NCBI RefSeq assembly: GCF_004137085.1
Contig: NZ_QYBC01000014.1
Span: 1-64,000, forward strand
DNA length: 64,000 nucleotides
From: Lichenibacterium ramalinae
GTDB taxonomy: Bacteria; Pseudomonadota; Alphaproteobacteria; Rhizobiales; Beijerinckiaceae
Direction: 5' to 3'
Numbering within the stretch: the first letter of the stretch is position 1; each line of letters opens with the position of its first letter. Position numbers and translations under genes: made by a program. Of this stretch, positions 32,004 to 41,593 are shown piece after piece. The notes beneath the pieces were generated by a model. The model was not told where the DNA came from and searched no databases. It saw only the letters and a list, made by a program, of their open reading frames with translations.

Positions 32004-34253
32004 ATGGCCAGGACCGCCCCCACACCGCCCGCACCGCCGTCCGAGCCCGTGGTGGTGAAGCTGCGCGAGGCGCTGGAGGAACGCTACCTCGCCTATGCGC
32101 TGTCCACCATCATGGGGCGGGCGCTGCCCGACGCGCGTGACGGGCTGAAGCCGGTGCACCGCCGCATCCTCTACGGCATGCAGGTCCTGAAGCTCGACCC
32201 CGCCACGGCCTTCAAGAAGTGCGCCAAGATCGTCGGCGACGTGATGGGCGACTTCCACCCGCACGGCGACCAGGCCATCTACGACGCGCTGGTGCGCCTC
32301 GCCCAGGATTTCTCGTCGCGCTATCCGCTGGTCGACGGCCAGGGCAACTTCGGCAACATCGACGGCGATCCGGCGGCGGCCTATCGCTACACCGAAGCCC
32401 GCATGACGGATTTCGCCAAGCTCCTGCTCGACGGCATCGAGCACGACACGGTGGACCTGCGCCCCAACTATTCGGGCGACAAGGAGGAGCCGGTGGTGCT
32501 GCCGGCCGCCTTCCCCAACCTGCTCGCCAACGGCGCCCAGGGGATCGCGGTGGGCATGGCGACCTCCATCCCGCCCCACAACATCGTCGAACTCTGCGAC
32601 GCCGCGCTCCACCTCATCGCCCATCCCGAGGCCGACAACGGCGCGCTCGTCGGCTTCGTCCGCGGGCCCGACTTCCCCACCGGCGGCATCTGCGTCGAGG
32701 ACGCGGCTTCGATCGCCGAAAGCTACCGCACGGGCCGCGGCTCCTTCCGGCTGCGGGCGCGCTGGGCCGTCGAGCCCGGCGAGCGCGGCGCCTGGACGGT
32801 GGTGGTCACCGAGGTCCCCTACGGGGTGCAGAAGTCGCGGCTGATCGAGCGGCTGGCCGAGGTCATCAACGAGAAGAAGAGCCCGCTCATCGCCGACGTG
32901 CGGGACGAATCGGCCGAAGACGTGCGCGTGGTGATCGAGCCCCGCGCCCGCAACGTCGATCCGGCCGTGATGATGGAGCACCTGTTCCGGCTGACGGAGC
33001 TCGAAGTCCGGGTGCCGCTCAACATGAACGTGCTGGTGGACGGCGTGGTGCCGCGCGTGGTCGGGCTCGGCGAAGCGCTGCGGCAATGGCTCGACCACCG
33101 TCGCACCGTGCTGGTGCGGCGCTCGCGCCACCGTCTCGCCGAGATCGAGCGCCGGCTCGAAGTGCTGGCCGGCATGCTGATCGTGTTCCTGAACCTCGAC
33201 GAGGTGATCCGCATCATCCGCGAGGAGGACGAGCCGAAGGCCCAGCTGAAGGCGACCTTCGGCCTCACCGAACTCCAGGCGGAATACGTGCTGGACACGC
33301 GGCTGCGCGCCCTGCGCCGGCTCGAGGAGATGCAACTCCGCAAGGAGCACGACAAGCTCACGAAGGAGCGCGACGCGCTGCTCGGCCTTGTCGGCAGCGA
33401 CGCCCAGCAGTGGCGCTCGGTGGCGGCGCAGATCCGCGACGTGCGCAAGACCTACGGGCCCGACACGCCGCTCGGCCGGCGCCGCACGGATTTCGCCGCG
33501 CTGCCCTTCTTCGACGCCACAGCCTCGGCGCAGAGCTTCGTCGAGCGCGAGCCCGTCACCGTGGTGGTCAGCGACAAGGGCTGGATCCGCACGCTGAAGG
33601 GCCATGGCGCCGACCTCTCCTCCCTGTCCTTCAAGGGCGACGACACGCTGCGCCTCGCCTTCCCGGCGGAAACGACGGGCCGCGTCGTCGTGCTGGCGAC
33701 GGACGGCAAGGTGTTCACGCTGGAGGTCGCCAAGCTGCCCGGCGGGCGCGGCTTCGGCGAGCCGCTGCGGCTGATGGCGGAGCTCGGCGAGGGCGAGGAC
33801 GTGGCGGCGGTGCTGCCCTTCGAGGAGGGCGGGCGCGTGCTGGTGGCGACGGGGGACGGTCGCGGCTTCGTGGCCGCCATGGCCGACCTCGTCGTGGGCA
33901 CCCGCAAGGGCAAGGCGCTGATGTCGCCGACCGCCCCCGCCAAGGCCAGGCTGATGGTCCCGGCGCGGGGCGACCACGTCGCCGTGGTGAGCAACGACCG
34001 CCACATGGCGGTGTTCCCGCTCCGCCAGGTGCCCGAGATGGCGCGCGGCAAGGGCGTCAAGCTGCAGCGGGCCGTCGCGGGCCTGTCGGACCTGCGCGTC
34101 TTCACCCTGGCGGACGGCCTGCCGTGGCAGGACGGCTCGGGCAAGGACCACGTCCTCGCCCAGAAGGACATCCTGCCCTGGATGGGCAACCGCGCCGACC
34201 GCGGGCGCCTGCCGCCGCGCGGCTTCCGGCGCGACAACCGCTTCGGGGACTGA
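32004..34253 (+). CDS. parC: DNA topoisomerase IV subunit A
   Basis: 749 aa. With ParE it decatenates daughter chromosomes. The breakage-reunion domain shows [37 protein letters not shown] and the catalytic tyrosine Y129 in YRYTEARM. A coiled-coil segment follows ([13 protein letters not shown], near 375-470), then a degenerate C-terminal beta-pinwheel ([26 protein letters not shown]) that lacks the GyrA box. The length and missing GyrA box distinguish it from GyrA. At the serine position that matters for quinolone binding in E. coli GyrA/ParC it has Q90. The ATG at 32004 follows CGACAC, not a strong ribosome-binding site. Confidence 0.94.
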   Translation: MARTAPTPPAPPSEPVVVKLREALEERYLAYALSTIMGRALPDARDGLKPVHRRILYGMQVLKLDPATAFKKCAKIVGDVMGDFHPHGDQAIYDALVRLAQDFSSRYPLVDGQGNFGNIDGDPAAAYRYTEARMTDFAKLLLDGIEHDTVDLRPNYSGDKEEPVVLPAAFPNLLANGAQGIAVGMATSIPPHNIVELCDAALHLIAHPEADNGALVGFVRGPDFPTGGICVEDAASIAESYRTGRGSFRLRARWAVEPGERGAWTVVVTEVPYGVQKSRLIERLAEVINEKKSPLIADVRDESAEDVRVVIEPRARNVDPAVMMEHLFRLTELEVRVPLNMNVLVDGVVPRVVGLGEALRQWLDHRRTVLVRRSRHRLAEIERRLEVLAGMLIVFLNLDEVIRIIREEDEPKAQLKATFGLTELQAEYVLDTRLRALRRLEEMQLRKEHDKLTKERDALLGLVGSDAQQWRSVAAQIRDVRKTYGPDTPLGRRRTDFAALPFFDATASAQSFVEREPVTVVVSDKGWIRTLKGHGADLSSLSFKGDDTLRLAFPAETTGRVVVLATDGKVFTLEVAKLPGGRGFGEPLRLMAELGEGEDVAAVLPFEEGGRVLVATGDGRGFVAAMADLVVGTRKGKALMSPTAPAKARLMVPARGDHVAVVSNDRHMAVFPLRQVPEMARGKGVKLQRAVAGLSDLRVFTLADGLPWQDGSGKDHVLAQKDILPWMGNRADRGRLPPRGFRRDNRFGD

Positions 34254-34631
34254 CGCGGCCGCAGGACAGGCGAGGCGGACCTGACCTTGGAGCGTGACCG
34301 CCCGGCGACAGTCGGGGCTGACCCGTCTTGCCGGATCGACGCCGACGGGACTGTCCTCGATCGTGAGCGGGAGCGGATCAGCCGAAGGCGAACGCGTGGT
34401 AGCGGTTGTCGCACAGTCGACACGCGATGCTTCGACGTCCCCCCTGTGAACAGGCCCGCATGTGCAAGCTGGCATGTTCCGGCCACAGCATGACACGGGC
34501 CGGTGGATTCACTCCGATTCGGCAAAAGGGGGGATTTCACCGGGTTGCAACCGCCGCTGCGGTGTCGGCGCATCCGATCGTGCTCTAGCTTGGTGTCATG
34601 GCGAGGGGTCGCCGGGACGAGGCACGGTCGC
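34254..34631. other. intergenic region with a partial dispersed-repeat copy
   Basis: 378 nt between parC and the next plus-strand gene, with no credible reading frame. GGAGCGGATCAGCCGAAGGC (from 34370, ending near 34396) matches the small-hairpin half of the two-hairpin repeat seen complete at 62018-62115. The rest is G+C-poorer than its surroundings and may hold the promoter of the following gene, but no boxes are clear. Confidence 0.5.
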
Positions 34632-35087
34632 ATGAGCATGGCGGACACATTGGCCATCGTGATCGCCCTGGCGGCGAACGGCGGCACGAGAAACCAGGGC
34701 GTGGACCTGCCGCCGGCGGCCGCCGAGGTGACCATCGAGAACCAGAACGGCGGCAATGTCTCGCTGCATGCCTCCCGGGTGATCGACTACGGCGATTCGG
34801 GGAGCCACATTCGCGTCATGGGGAGCTGCATCTCCGCATGCACGCTGGTGCTGGCGCTGCCGCGCGACCGGATCTGCGTGGGGCCGAACGCCTCCTTCGG
34901 CTTCCACCAGCCCTTCTACAGCAACGCCCGGACCGTCGCCACGACGGACCTCGGCACCGCCATGGAGGACACCTACCCGCCCTTCGTGCGGCAGTGGCTG
35001 AAGGTGAACTTCGGCGGCCTGCCGTCGGGCCGGCCGCAGTTCATGCGCTACGACATCCTCAAACGCTACTATCCCACCTGCGGCTGA
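34632..35087 (+). CDS. putative periplasmic ClpP/crotonase-like protein (COG3904-like)
   Basis: 151 aa. The motif GSCISACTLVLALPRDRICV then ASFGFHQPF, with a serine-alanine-cysteine turn followed 25 residues on by a histidine, is characteristic of a rhizobial family I know as COG3904-like predicted periplasmic proteins with a ClpP/crotonase-like fold. No enzymatic activity has been assigned to it to my knowledge. The N-terminus (MSMADTLAIVIALAANGG) is a short hydrophobic segment, so export is uncertain; most relatives have a longer signal peptide. ATGs at 34632 and 34638 are both possible. It is convergent with bpt, 16 nt apart. Confidence 0.65.
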   Translation: MSMADTLAIVIALAANGGTRNQGVDLPPAAAEVTIENQNGGNVSLHASRVIDYGDSGSHIRVMGSCISACTLVLALPRDRICVGPNASFGFHQPFYSNARTVATTDLGTAMEDTYPPFVRQWLKVNFGGLPSGRPQFMRYDILKRYYPTCG

Positions 35088-35103
35088 CCGGCCCCGCAGT
35101 CCG

Positions 35104-35850
35104 TCACGCGAAGCGCTCCCAGCCGTTGATGCCGAGCCGCTGCTGGGGCGTGAAGCGCGCCTTGTAGGCCATCTTGCGCGAGCCCTCGACCCAGTAGCCG
35201 AGGTAGAGGTGGGGGAGGCCCAGGGCGCGGGCCCGGGCGATGTGGTCGAGGATCATGTGGGTGCCGAGCGACCGGTCGGCCTGCTCGGGATCGTAGAACG
35301 AATACACCATGGACAGCCCGTCGGCCAGAACGTCGGTCAGGCACATGGCGACCAGGGGTCCCTGTCCGCGCTTGGTGATGGCGGTGTCGGGCCCGTGGCG
35401 GCGGTATTCGACCAGCCTTGTCTCGACGTGCGAGTCTTCGACCATCATGGCGAAGTCGAGGATGCTCATGTCGGCCATGCCGCCCTCGCCGTGGCGCGCC
35501 GCCAGATAGGAGCGGAACAGCGCATATTGTTCCGACGTCGGCTTGGCGTCGACCGGGTAGGAGACGAGGTCCTCGTTCCGGGCCTCGACGCGGCGAAAAC
35601 TCTTCGAGGGCGCGAATTCGTCGACCAGCACCCGCACCGACACGCAGGCCCGGCACATCTCGCAGGCCGGCCGATACGCGATGGTCTGGGAGCGCCGGAA
35701 CCCCGACTGGGTGAGGGCGTCGTTGATGCCGGCGGCGCGCCGACCGATCAGGTGCGTGAACACCTTCCGCTCCAAACGGTCCGGCAGGTAGGGGCAGGTC
35801 GACGGGGCCGTCAGGTAGAACTGCGGCGCGTCGCGCGGCTCCCGCGTCAA
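35104..35850 (-). CDS. bpt: aspartate/glutamate leucyltransferase (Bpt)
   Basis: A 248-aa leucyl-tRNA-protein transferase that adds leucine to N-terminal Asp or Glu, feeding proteins to ClpS/ClpAP (bacterial N-end rule). Motifs: [36 protein letters not shown] (Cys cluster near 63-69), and [18 protein letters not shown] then [20 protein letters not shown]. The start is a TTG at 35850 preceded by GGAGAGG, and [15 protein letters not shown] matches the family N-terminus. It is followed on the other strand by an unrelated gene and preceded by an RDD-family gene. Confidence 0.93.
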   Translation of the reverse strand: MTREPRDAPQFYLTAPSTCPYLPDRLERKVFTHLIGRRAAGINDALTQSGFRRSQTIAYRPACEMCRACVSVRVLVDEFAPSKSFRRVEARNEDLVSYPVDAKPTSEQYALFRSYLAARHGEGGMADMSILDFAMMVEDSHVETRLVEYRRHGPDTAITKRGQGPLVAMCLTDVLADGLSMVYSFYDPEQADRSLGTHMILDHIARARALGLPHLYLGYWVEGSRKMAYKARFTPQQRLGINGWERFA

Positions 35851-35923
35851 GCCCGCCTCTCCGGCGCGTCACGGCGATCGATCATGGCCCGGGGCTCTCC
35901 CCCAACGTCCCGTCCCACGCCCG

Positions 35924-36388
35924 TCACAGGCGTCGCACGACGATGACGCCGGACAGCATATCATGCAGGCAGCGCTTGTCCCGCGTGACGAGCGACACGA
36001 GCAGGATGGGCGGCACCGTCCAGGAGAAGTAGAACAGCACGGCGTGGAGCGCCGCGTTGAGGAAGGGGACGCGGGCCCCGGTGGCGTCGGTCCGCAGTTC
36101 CAGCCCGCAGAGCCGCATGCCGGGCGTCGCCATGGACGGGCCCGAGACCGTCAGCCCGTTGTAGAAGAAGGCCACGAAGGGGAACAGCGGCGGCAGGATG
36201 ACCAGCGACAGGCCGAAGGTCAGCACCAGCAGCGCCAGCCACAGGCCGAAGGCCACGATCGACACCAGCACGAGGTCGAGGGCCACGGCCGCGATCCGCC
36301 GGCGGCGGACGCCATCGACCATGCCGAGCGGCAACCCGGCGGGGCCGGCGGGCCTGAGATCCTGGGTGGTTGTGGTTGTGTAGGCCAT
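35924..36388 (-). CDS. RDD-family membrane protein
   Basis: 154 aa with the RDD domain: R-R-I/V-AAVALDLVLV (first helix with the Arg-Asp pattern), two more hydrophobic segments (GLWLALLVLTFGLSLVILP and ALHAVLFYFSWTVPPILLV) and TPGMRLCGLEL between helices. The C-terminus DKRCLHDMLSGVIVVRR is the typical ending. RDD proteins are membrane-embedded; some act in ion (Na+ or Li+)/H+ exchange and most are unassigned. The ATG at 36388 (MAYTTTTTQ) is preferred over one at 36445. The next gene upstream on the same strand is the LivH-like permease, and the gap to the next stop is 58 nt. Confidence 0.85.
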   Translation of the reverse strand: MAYTTTTTQDLRPAGPAGLPLGMVDGVRRRRIAAVALDLVLVSIVAFGLWLALLVLTFGLSLVILPPLFPFVAFFYNGLTVSGPSMATPGMRLCGLELRTDATGARVPFLNAALHAVLFYFSWTVPPILLVSLVTRDKRCLHDMLSGVIVVRRL

Positions 36389-36446
36389 GGCGTCCCTCTG
36401 CCGTCCCGGGAATTTGGGCGCGCCGGGGCCGGCCCGCAAGGGCATT

Positions 36447-37775
36447 TCACGGCATGCGCCGCGGCAGAGGCTCGCGTGCGCCGAAGAGGCCGCCGGGCCG
36501 CAGCGTCAGCACCGCCACCAGCAGCACGTCGAGGGCGAGGTCCCGGTCGCCGACCGGCAGGGCCGACGACCACAGCGCCTCGAAGGCCGCGATGCCGACG
36601 CCGCCCAGGAAGGCGCCCGGTACGGAGCCGATGCCGCCGACGATGGCGGCGATCAGCGCCTTGAGGCCGAGCCCCGTCGTATAGTCGAAGCCGATGCCGC
36701 CGTAGTGGAGCGTGACGCCGGCGCCCGCCGCCCCCACGACGGCGGCGGCCAGCAGGGCGGTCTGCAGCGACAGGCGGCGCGGGTCGATGCCCATCAGCGC
36801 CGCCGCCAGAGGGTCGTCGGCGGTGGCGCGCCAGTCACGGCCGAACCGCGTCAGCCGGAACAGGAGCAGCAGCCCCGCCGAGGTCGCGGCCGCGCCGGCG
36901 GCGAGCAGCAGGGCCATGGGCGTGACGGTGACGACGAAGGCGCCCGCCCGGGCGAGGCGCACCGGCTCGGCGAGGACGGGGGCGACCCATCTCGGCTGGG
37001 CGCCGGTGGCGAGCCGCGCATATTCCCGCAGCACCAGCGCCACGCCGAGCGTGGCGACGAGCGCCTGTTGGCCGGGAGCGCGGCGGAGACGCCACAGCGC
37101 GGTCGCCTCCACGGCGCCGCCGTGCAGCATCGCCGTCCAGACGCCGAGCCCGAGCGCCAGGCCGAGGAGGGGGCCGGGCGCCGCATCGCGCATCGCGACC
37201 GCGCCCGTCACGGCGGCGATGCCGCCCAGCGCCGCGATCTCGCCGAAGGCGAGGTTGATGCGGCCCGACAGGCCGTAGACCAGCGAATAGGCGGCGGCGA
37301 GCAGCCCGTAGACGGCGGCGTCGGGCAGGGCGTCGAGCGCCTGCTGGAGCGCGTAGGCCAGCCCGAAGGGCAGGTCGGGCAGGGGCGCCTCGTCGTCCGG
37401 CGCCGCCGCCTCGGCCGCCGCCTCCGACCCCAGCCAGAACCGCTTGAGGAAGAAGAGGTGGGTGTCGTCGACCGGGCCCGAAGGTCGCGCCAGGGCGACG
37501 ATCTCCGGGGTTCGCCCGGTCCGGGCGAACCGGCAGTCCAGCCAGGGCAGGCCGACGTCGGGGTCCTCGGGGGCGAGGTCGACGCGCAGGCCGGCGCGGC
37601 CCTGGGCATCCGCCGGCAGGGGCGTGGCGTGGCCGACGCGCAGCCGCACCGGCGCGGCGAGGCCGGCTGCCGCACTGGCGCAGGCGGCGGCCTCGTCGCG
37701 GTCCGCCGTGAGGGCGCAGCCCCCGGCGAGCGGCGCCAGGGCCGCCAGCATGAGGAGGGAGCGGAGGCCGCGCAT
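36447..37775 (-). CDS. orphan LivH-like ABC transporter permease with a lipoprotein-like N-terminal domain
   Basis: 442 aa. Residues about 150-435 are a branched-chain-amino-acid (HAAT) permease: YGLLAAAYSLVYGLSGRINL, FGEIAALGGIAA, LGVALVLREYARLATG, FGRDWRATADDPLAAALMGI, and GLKALIAAIVGGIGSVPGA with an EAA-type loop. Ahead of it, residues 1-20 (MRGLRSLLMLAALAPLAGGC) are a lipoprotein signal with lipobox LAGGC, and residues 21-145 form a small soluble region (RLRVGHATPLPADAQGRAGL) with no known domain. No binding protein, second permease or ATPase gene is nearby. The fusion and isolation are unusual, so the transport role is unproven. Confidence 0.8.
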   Translation of the reverse strand: MRGLRSLLMLAALAPLAGGCALTADRDEAAACASAAAGLAAPVRLRVGHATPLPADAQGRAGLRVDLAPEDPDVGLPWLDCRFARTGRTPEIVALARPSGPVDDTHLFFLKRFWLGSEAAAEAAAPDDEAPLPDLPFGLAYALQQALDALPDAAVYGLLAAAYSLVYGLSGRINLAFGEIAALGGIAAVTGAVAMRDAAPGPLLGLALGLGVWTAMLHGGAVEATALWRLRRAPGQQALVATLGVALVLREYARLATGAQPRWVAPVLAEPVRLARAGAFVVTVTPMALLLAAGAAATSAGLLLLFRLTRFGRDWRATADDPLAAALMGIDPRRLSLQTALLAAAVVGAAGAGVTLHYGGIGFDYTTGLGLKALIAAIVGGIGSVPGAFLGGVGIAAFEALWSSALPVGDRDLALDVLLVAVLTLRPGGLFGAREPLPRRMP

Positions 37776-37903
37776 GCCGCTACGATAGCGCCGATGCGGG
37801 GTGCGGCGGTAGGGGCGACGTCGCAGCCCGCCGGAGCGCCGGGCGCCGTCGCCGTCGCCGACAGGCGGCGCGGGCCACCGGGACGGGCCCGGCGGCGGCC
37901 GGG

Positions 37904-38959
37904 TCAGAGGCCCCGCTGCAGCCGCTCGGCCACGCGGGGGGCGAAATACGTCATGATGCCGTCGGCGCCGGCGCGCTTGAACGCCACGAGGCTTTCCGTC
38001 ATGGCGCGGTCGCCGTCGATCCAGCCGTTTTCGGCGGCGGCCTGGATCATCGCGTATTCGCCCGACACCTGGTAGGCGAAGGTCGGGACGCCGAAGCGGG
38101 CCTTCACCCGCTGGACGATGTCGAGATAAGGCAGGCCCGGCTTGACCATCACCATGTCGGCGCCCTCGGCGAGGTCGAGTTCCACCTCGCGCAGCGCTTC
38201 GGTGCCGTTGCCGGGGTCCATCTGGTAGGTCTTCTTGTCGCCGATCAGCGCCGCCGAGGTGCCGATCGCGTCGCGGAACGGGCCGTAGAAGGCCGAGGCA
38301 TATTTGGCCGCGTAGCTCATGATCTGCACGTCCTCGAAGCCTTCGGCGTCGAGGCCGGCGCGGATGGCGCCGACGCGCCCGTCCATCATGTCCGAGGGCG
38401 CGATGATGTCGGCGCCGGACCGCGCCTGGACCAGCGCCTGCTCCACCAGCACCCGCACGCTCGCATCGTTGACGATGCGGTGGCCCTCGAGCAGGCCGTC
38501 GTGGCCGTGGCTCGTGTAGGGGTCGAGCGCGACGTCGGTGAGCAGGCCGATCTGCGGCACCTCGCGCTTGATGGCCCGGCAGGCCCGGCAGACGAGGTTG
38601 GTGTCGCGCAGCGCTTCCGAGCCGTGCGGGTCGCGCAGGCCCGGCTCGGTGAAGGGGAACAGCGACAGGACCGGGATGTCGAGTTCGGCGGCCCGCACGG
38701 CGGCCCGCACGGCCTCGTCGACCGACAGGCGCTCCACGCCCGGCATGGAGGCGACGGGCTCGCGGCGGCGCTCGCCGTCGATCACGAAGATGGGCCAAAT
38801 GAGGTCGTTGGTTGTGAGGACGGCCTCGCGCACCAGGCGGCGTGCCCAGTCGGCCTTGCGGTTGCGGCGGGGGCGGTGGACGAGCCCCAGGCTCGGCGCG
38901 GCAGGGGTGGGGGACGCGGTCGGGTCGGCCTGCGGAAACCCCGGGGAAGGTGGCGCCAT
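37904..38959 (-). CDS. hemB: porphobilinogen synthase (delta-aminolevulinic acid dehydratase)
   Basis: A 351-aa enzyme that condenses two 5-aminolevulinates to porphobilinogen. The two active-site lysines are K219 (SYAAKYASAFYGPFRD) and K273 (VKPGLPYLD). The metal loop reads DVALDPYTSHGHDG, with aspartates in place of the zinc cysteines, the magnesium-dependent type known in Bradyrhizobium. The N-terminal arm (1-45) is proline/arginine-rich. It shares the haem pathway with hemC-hemD at 14828-16479. The ATG at 38959 is divergent from the DUF6163-like gene, with 93 nt between them. Confidence 0.95.
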   Translation of the reverse strand: MAPPSPGFPQADPTASPTPAAPSLGLVHRPRRNRKADWARRLVREAVLTTNDLIWPIFVIDGERRREPVASMPGVERLSVDEAVRAAVRAAELDIPVLSLFPFTEPGLRDPHGSEALRDTNLVCRACRAIKREVPQIGLLTDVALDPYTSHGHDGLLEGHRIVNDASVRVLVEQALVQARSGADIIAPSDMMDGRVGAIRAGLDAEGFEDVQIMSYAAKYASAFYGPFRDAIGTSAALIGDKKTYQMDPGNGTEALREVELDLAEGADMVMVKPGLPYLDIVQRVKARFGVPTFAYQVSGEYAMIQAAAENGWIDGDRAMTESLVAFKRAGADGIMTYFAPRVAERLQRGL

Positions 38960-39052
38960 GGCTGAAAAACGTTTCCTGTGTCGGTCGGGCAACGCTATCA
39001 CGGCGCCGGCCCGGCGGGAAAGCCGGCGCCGCCCGACAGCGAGACAGACGCC

Positions 39053-39523
39053 ATGCAGAGATCCACGGCGAAGCGCCGCGTGGCCACCGCGGCCCCCCAG
39101 GCCGCCATCGTTTTGCAGGCGCCGGGCGGTCGCGACGACCGGACGCGCTTCGGCTTCGCCCTCATGGTGTTCATGCGCGTCACGGCCGCGATCTGGATCG
39201 GGCAGGGACTGCTGCAATGGGCGTCGGTGCTGACCACCGGGCCGGACGGGCTCAGCCCCTTCGCCGCGCTGGCGCCCGCCGCCATGGTGGCGGCCGTGTT
39301 CTTCGCCGTGGTGGACTTCATCGCCTCGGTCGGCCTGTGGCTGGCGGCCCCCTGGGGCGGCGTCATCTGGCTCGTGGCGGTCGGGGCGCAGATCCTCGTG
39401 CTGGTGGTGATGCCCGGCTATTTCGAGCACCCGCTCGCCACCGGCCTCGTCGACGTGGCGCTGATGGCGGCCTACCTGGCGCTCGTGTGGTTCGCCGCCC
39501 AGGTGGCCGAGGGCGAGGCCTGA
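39053..39523 (+). CDS. DUF6163-like membrane protein
   Basis: 156 aa with a basic N-terminus and about four transmembrane segments (FALMVFMRVTAAIWIGQGLL, PAAMVAAVFFAVVDFIASVG, WGGVIWLVAVGAQILVLVVM, and the C-terminal VDVALMAAYLALVWFAAQ). It matches the small integral membrane protein that sits between hemB and ldtR in Rhizobiales, which I know as DUF6163. No function is established. ATG 39053 (MQRSTAKRRV) is chosen; a GTG-like extension upstream overlaps the promoter region. A hairpin follows its stop. Confidence 0.8.
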   Translation: MQRSTAKRRVATAAPQAAIVLQAPGGRDDRTRFGFALMVFMRVTAAIWIGQGLLQWASVLTTGPDGLSPFAALAPAAMVAAVFFAVVDFIASVGLWLAAPWGGVIWLVAVGAQILVLVVMPGYFEHPLATGLVDVALMAAYLALVWFAAQVAEGEA

Positions 39524-39531
39524 CGGTGAAC

Positions 39532-39550
39532 GGGAGGTTTCCATCCTCCC
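39532..39550 (+). terminator. candidate terminator after the DUF6163-like gene
   Basis: GGGAGG (39532-39537) and CCTCCC (39545-39550) form a 6-bp stem with a TTTCCAT loop, 8 nt past the stop codon. No long T-run follows. The remaining 250 nt to ldtR are AT-rich in places (TTTATACAAATTAAGT near 39605) and hold a TTGACG box at 39669-39674, so the ldtR promoter is probably here. Confidence 0.4.
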
Positions 39551-39800
39551 AAGTCTACTGCCGGCCTCATCCAGTCCGGCTGTGGATAGGTCGCGGCGCC
39601 GCAAGGTTTATACAAATTAAGTCGATTCGGAACGGACGCCCGCTGGGCCTTCTGATCTTTAGCTTCCATTGACGGTAAGAAGTAAACCGCCCATTCAGGC
39701 TGTCGCTTAAACTCGTCTTCATCGGCTCCGCCCTAACTTGGCCATACAGAGAAGCGGCCGGCTTACCGGCGCGGACAGCCAGCCACGGACGGGGCGTCAG

Positions 39801-40313
39801 ATGAGCAAAGCCATGAAGGTCGAAGCCGCACAGGATCGGGACGAGCGCCTGGGCGAGGTCCGCCCGGTCTACCTCGAGTCCCTCACCCTCGTGGAGCGCC
39901 TGCACCGCCGGCTGCTCGACGTCATCAAGGACGAGTTCGACCGGCGCGGCCGCGGCGACGTCAATGCCGTGCAGGCGCTGCTGCTCTACAACATCGGCGA
40001 CAAGGAACTGACGGCCGGCGAGCTGCGGACGCGCGGCTACTACCTCGGCTCCAACGTCTCCTACAACGTCAAGAAGCTGGTCGAGACCGGCTACCTGCAC
40101 CACGCCCGGTCGCGCATCGACCGCCGTTCGGTCCGCATCAGCCTCACCGAGAAGGGCACCGAGGTCCACACCATCGTGGCGTCGCTCTACGAGAAGCACG
40201 TCCTCACCGTGGAGCAGATCGGCGGCATCTCGACCGAGGAGTTCCAGCGCGTCAACCAGGCCCTGGTGCGGCTGGAGCGGTTCTGGACCGACCAGATCAA
40301 GTATCGCCTCTGA
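39801..40313 (+). CDS. ldtR: MarR-family transcriptional regulator LdtR
   Basis: A 170-aa winged-helix regulator. SLTLVERLHRRLLDVIKDEF, then NAVQALLLYNIGDKELTAGE, RTRGYYLGSNVSYNVKKL and DRRSVRISLTEKG are nearly identical to the LdtR I know from Liberibacter and Sinorhizobium, where it activates an L,D-transpeptidase gene and affects osmotic tolerance and motility. The recognition helix is GSNVSYNVKKLVETGY and the wing is RSRIDRRSVRIS. ATG 39801 (MSKAMKVEA) has GGGGCG upstream; a TTG at 39738 is less likely. The L,D-transpeptidase at 29945-30565 is a candidate target. Confidence 0.93.
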   Translation: MSKAMKVEAAQDRDERLGEVRPVYLESLTLVERLHRRLLDVIKDEFDRRGRGDVNAVQALLLYNIGDKELTAGELRTRGYYLGSNVSYNVKKLVETGYLHHARSRIDRRSVRISLTEKGTEVHTIVASLYEKHVLTVEQIGGISTEEFQRVNQALVRLERFWTDQIKYRL

Positions 40314-40479
40314 TCCTCCGCCGCCGGTTCTCGGTGGCGCCGCCCGCGGCGTCGGGCCGCCCTTGCAGGGGATGAGCCGCATTGGTGGGGCTGGACAACT
40401 TGTGTTCCGGGGGGCCGGCGCATAGGTTCCACCCAACGGGCGGGGACGGCGGTACGGCCGTGACGGCATGGAGGTCATC

Positions 40480-40758
40480 ATGGGTGGCATGAGCATCTGG
40501 CACTGGATCATCGTGGGCGGCGTGCTGCTGCTCCTGTTCGGGGGCAAGGGCAAGGTTTCCGACCTGATGGGCGACTTCGCCAAGGGCATCAAGAGCTTCA
40601 AGAAGGGCATGGCCGACGAGGACGAGGTGCCGGCCAAGCCGGTCGTCGTGGCCGAGCCGGTCCGCCCCGTGGGCGAGACCGTGCAGCCGGTCCGCACCAT
40701 CGACCACCGCCCGGTGGGGACGGTCGAGACCACGACGGACGGTCGCCGCGTCGGCTGA
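40480..40758 (+). CDS. tatA: Sec-independent protein translocase subunit TatA
   Basis: A 92-aa membrane protein of the twin-arginine translocase that forms the variable-size pore. It has a short N-terminal transmembrane helix ([18 protein letters not shown]), the FGGKGK hinge, and an amphipathic helix ([20 protein letters not shown]), then an acidic/proline-rich tail. ATG 40480 (MGGMSIWHW) has GGAGG 7 nt upstream. tatB and tatC follow on the same strand after 244 nt. Confidence 0.95.
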   Translation: MGGMSIWHWIIVGGVLLLLFGGKGKVSDLMGDFAKGIKSFKKGMADEDEVPAKPVVVAEPVRPVGETVQPVRTIDHRPVGTVETTTDGRRVG

Positions 40759-41002
40759 TCCGGCCGCGGCGCCCCGCATCGCGCGGGGCCGCCCCGTCCA
40801 CGGGGACGCGTCCTGTCCACGGTGAAGCGTCTGGGGCCGCTCCGCCCCCGGGCGCCTTTGCGTGCGGCGCGCAGCCGCACGGCCGCGGGTGGGCGGGTCC
40901 TGCGTGGCACGTGCCGGGATCCGGCCCTTCTCCCTGACGTTCGGCCCTTCGCTCCATTCGGCCCTTTGCCCCATTCGGCCTTGTGCCCAAGACCCCGGAC
41001 CC

Positions 41003-41593
41003 ATGTTCGATTTCGACGCGAGCAAGCTGCTGATCATCGGCGTGGTGGCGCTGATCGTGATCGGCCCCAAGGACCTCCCGCGCGTGCTCCGGCAGGTCGG
41101 CCAGATGGTCACCCGGGTCCGCCGCATGGCCGGTGAGTTCCAGGGCCAGTTCATGGAGGCCATGAAGGAGGCCGACCTTCAGGACCTCAAGAACGAGGTC
41201 ACCAAGCTGAAGGATACGGCGTCGCTCGACGTGAACTTCAACCCCCTCGCCGACGTCCGGGCCGAGATCACCAAGGCCGTCGGCAGCGCCACGACGGCGC
41301 TCGAAGGCGGCACGGCCTCGGCGCCGGTCGCCATGCCGGCAGCGGCCGAGACGGTGCCGTCCATCGCGCCGGCCGCCGGGCCCGTCATGCTCGAAGCCGC
41401 CGAACCCGCCCATGTCACCCCGGCCACCTTCGCGGGCGCGGTGGATGCAGTCGAGGCCGACGGCGAGGCCGGGCGCCGCCGCCGCATCCTGGTGCCGAAG
41501 CGCCGCGCGCCGGGCGACCGGCTGGGCGCCCCCGCGGCGGCGGCCGGGCGCGGCCGTCCCTTCCTCCCCCCGCGGCGCGACCCCCGTCCATGA
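41003..41593 (+). CDS. tatB: Sec-independent protein translocase subunit TatB
   Basis: A 196-aa membrane protein that binds twin-arginine signal peptides together with TatC. The N-terminal helix [20 protein letters not shown] with the invariant glutamate position replaced by Asp/Ala, the hinge [14 protein letters not shown], and the long amphipathic helix ([20 protein letters not shown]) are family features. The C-terminal half is alanine/proline-rich and ends in a basic segment. The stop overlaps the tatC ATG by 4 nt. The 244 nt before it contain three copies of CATTCGGCCCTT-like sequence (40938-40985) and a G+C-rich hairpin after tatA. Confidence 0.92.
   Translation: MFDFDASKLLIIGVVALIVIGPKDLPRVLRQVGQMVTRVRRMAGEFQGQFMEAMKEADLQDLKNEVTKLKDTASLDVNFNPLADVRAEITKAVGSATTALEGGTASAPVAMPAAAETVPSIAPAAGPVMLEAAEPAHVTPATFAGAVDAVEADGEAGRRRRILVPKRRAPGDRLGAPAAAAGRGRPFLPPRRDPRP

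Noticed and set aside
32004-34253. GyrA assignment
   Set aside because: The GyrA box is missing from the C-terminal domain and the length is that of ParC, so topoisomerase IV subunit A is preferred.
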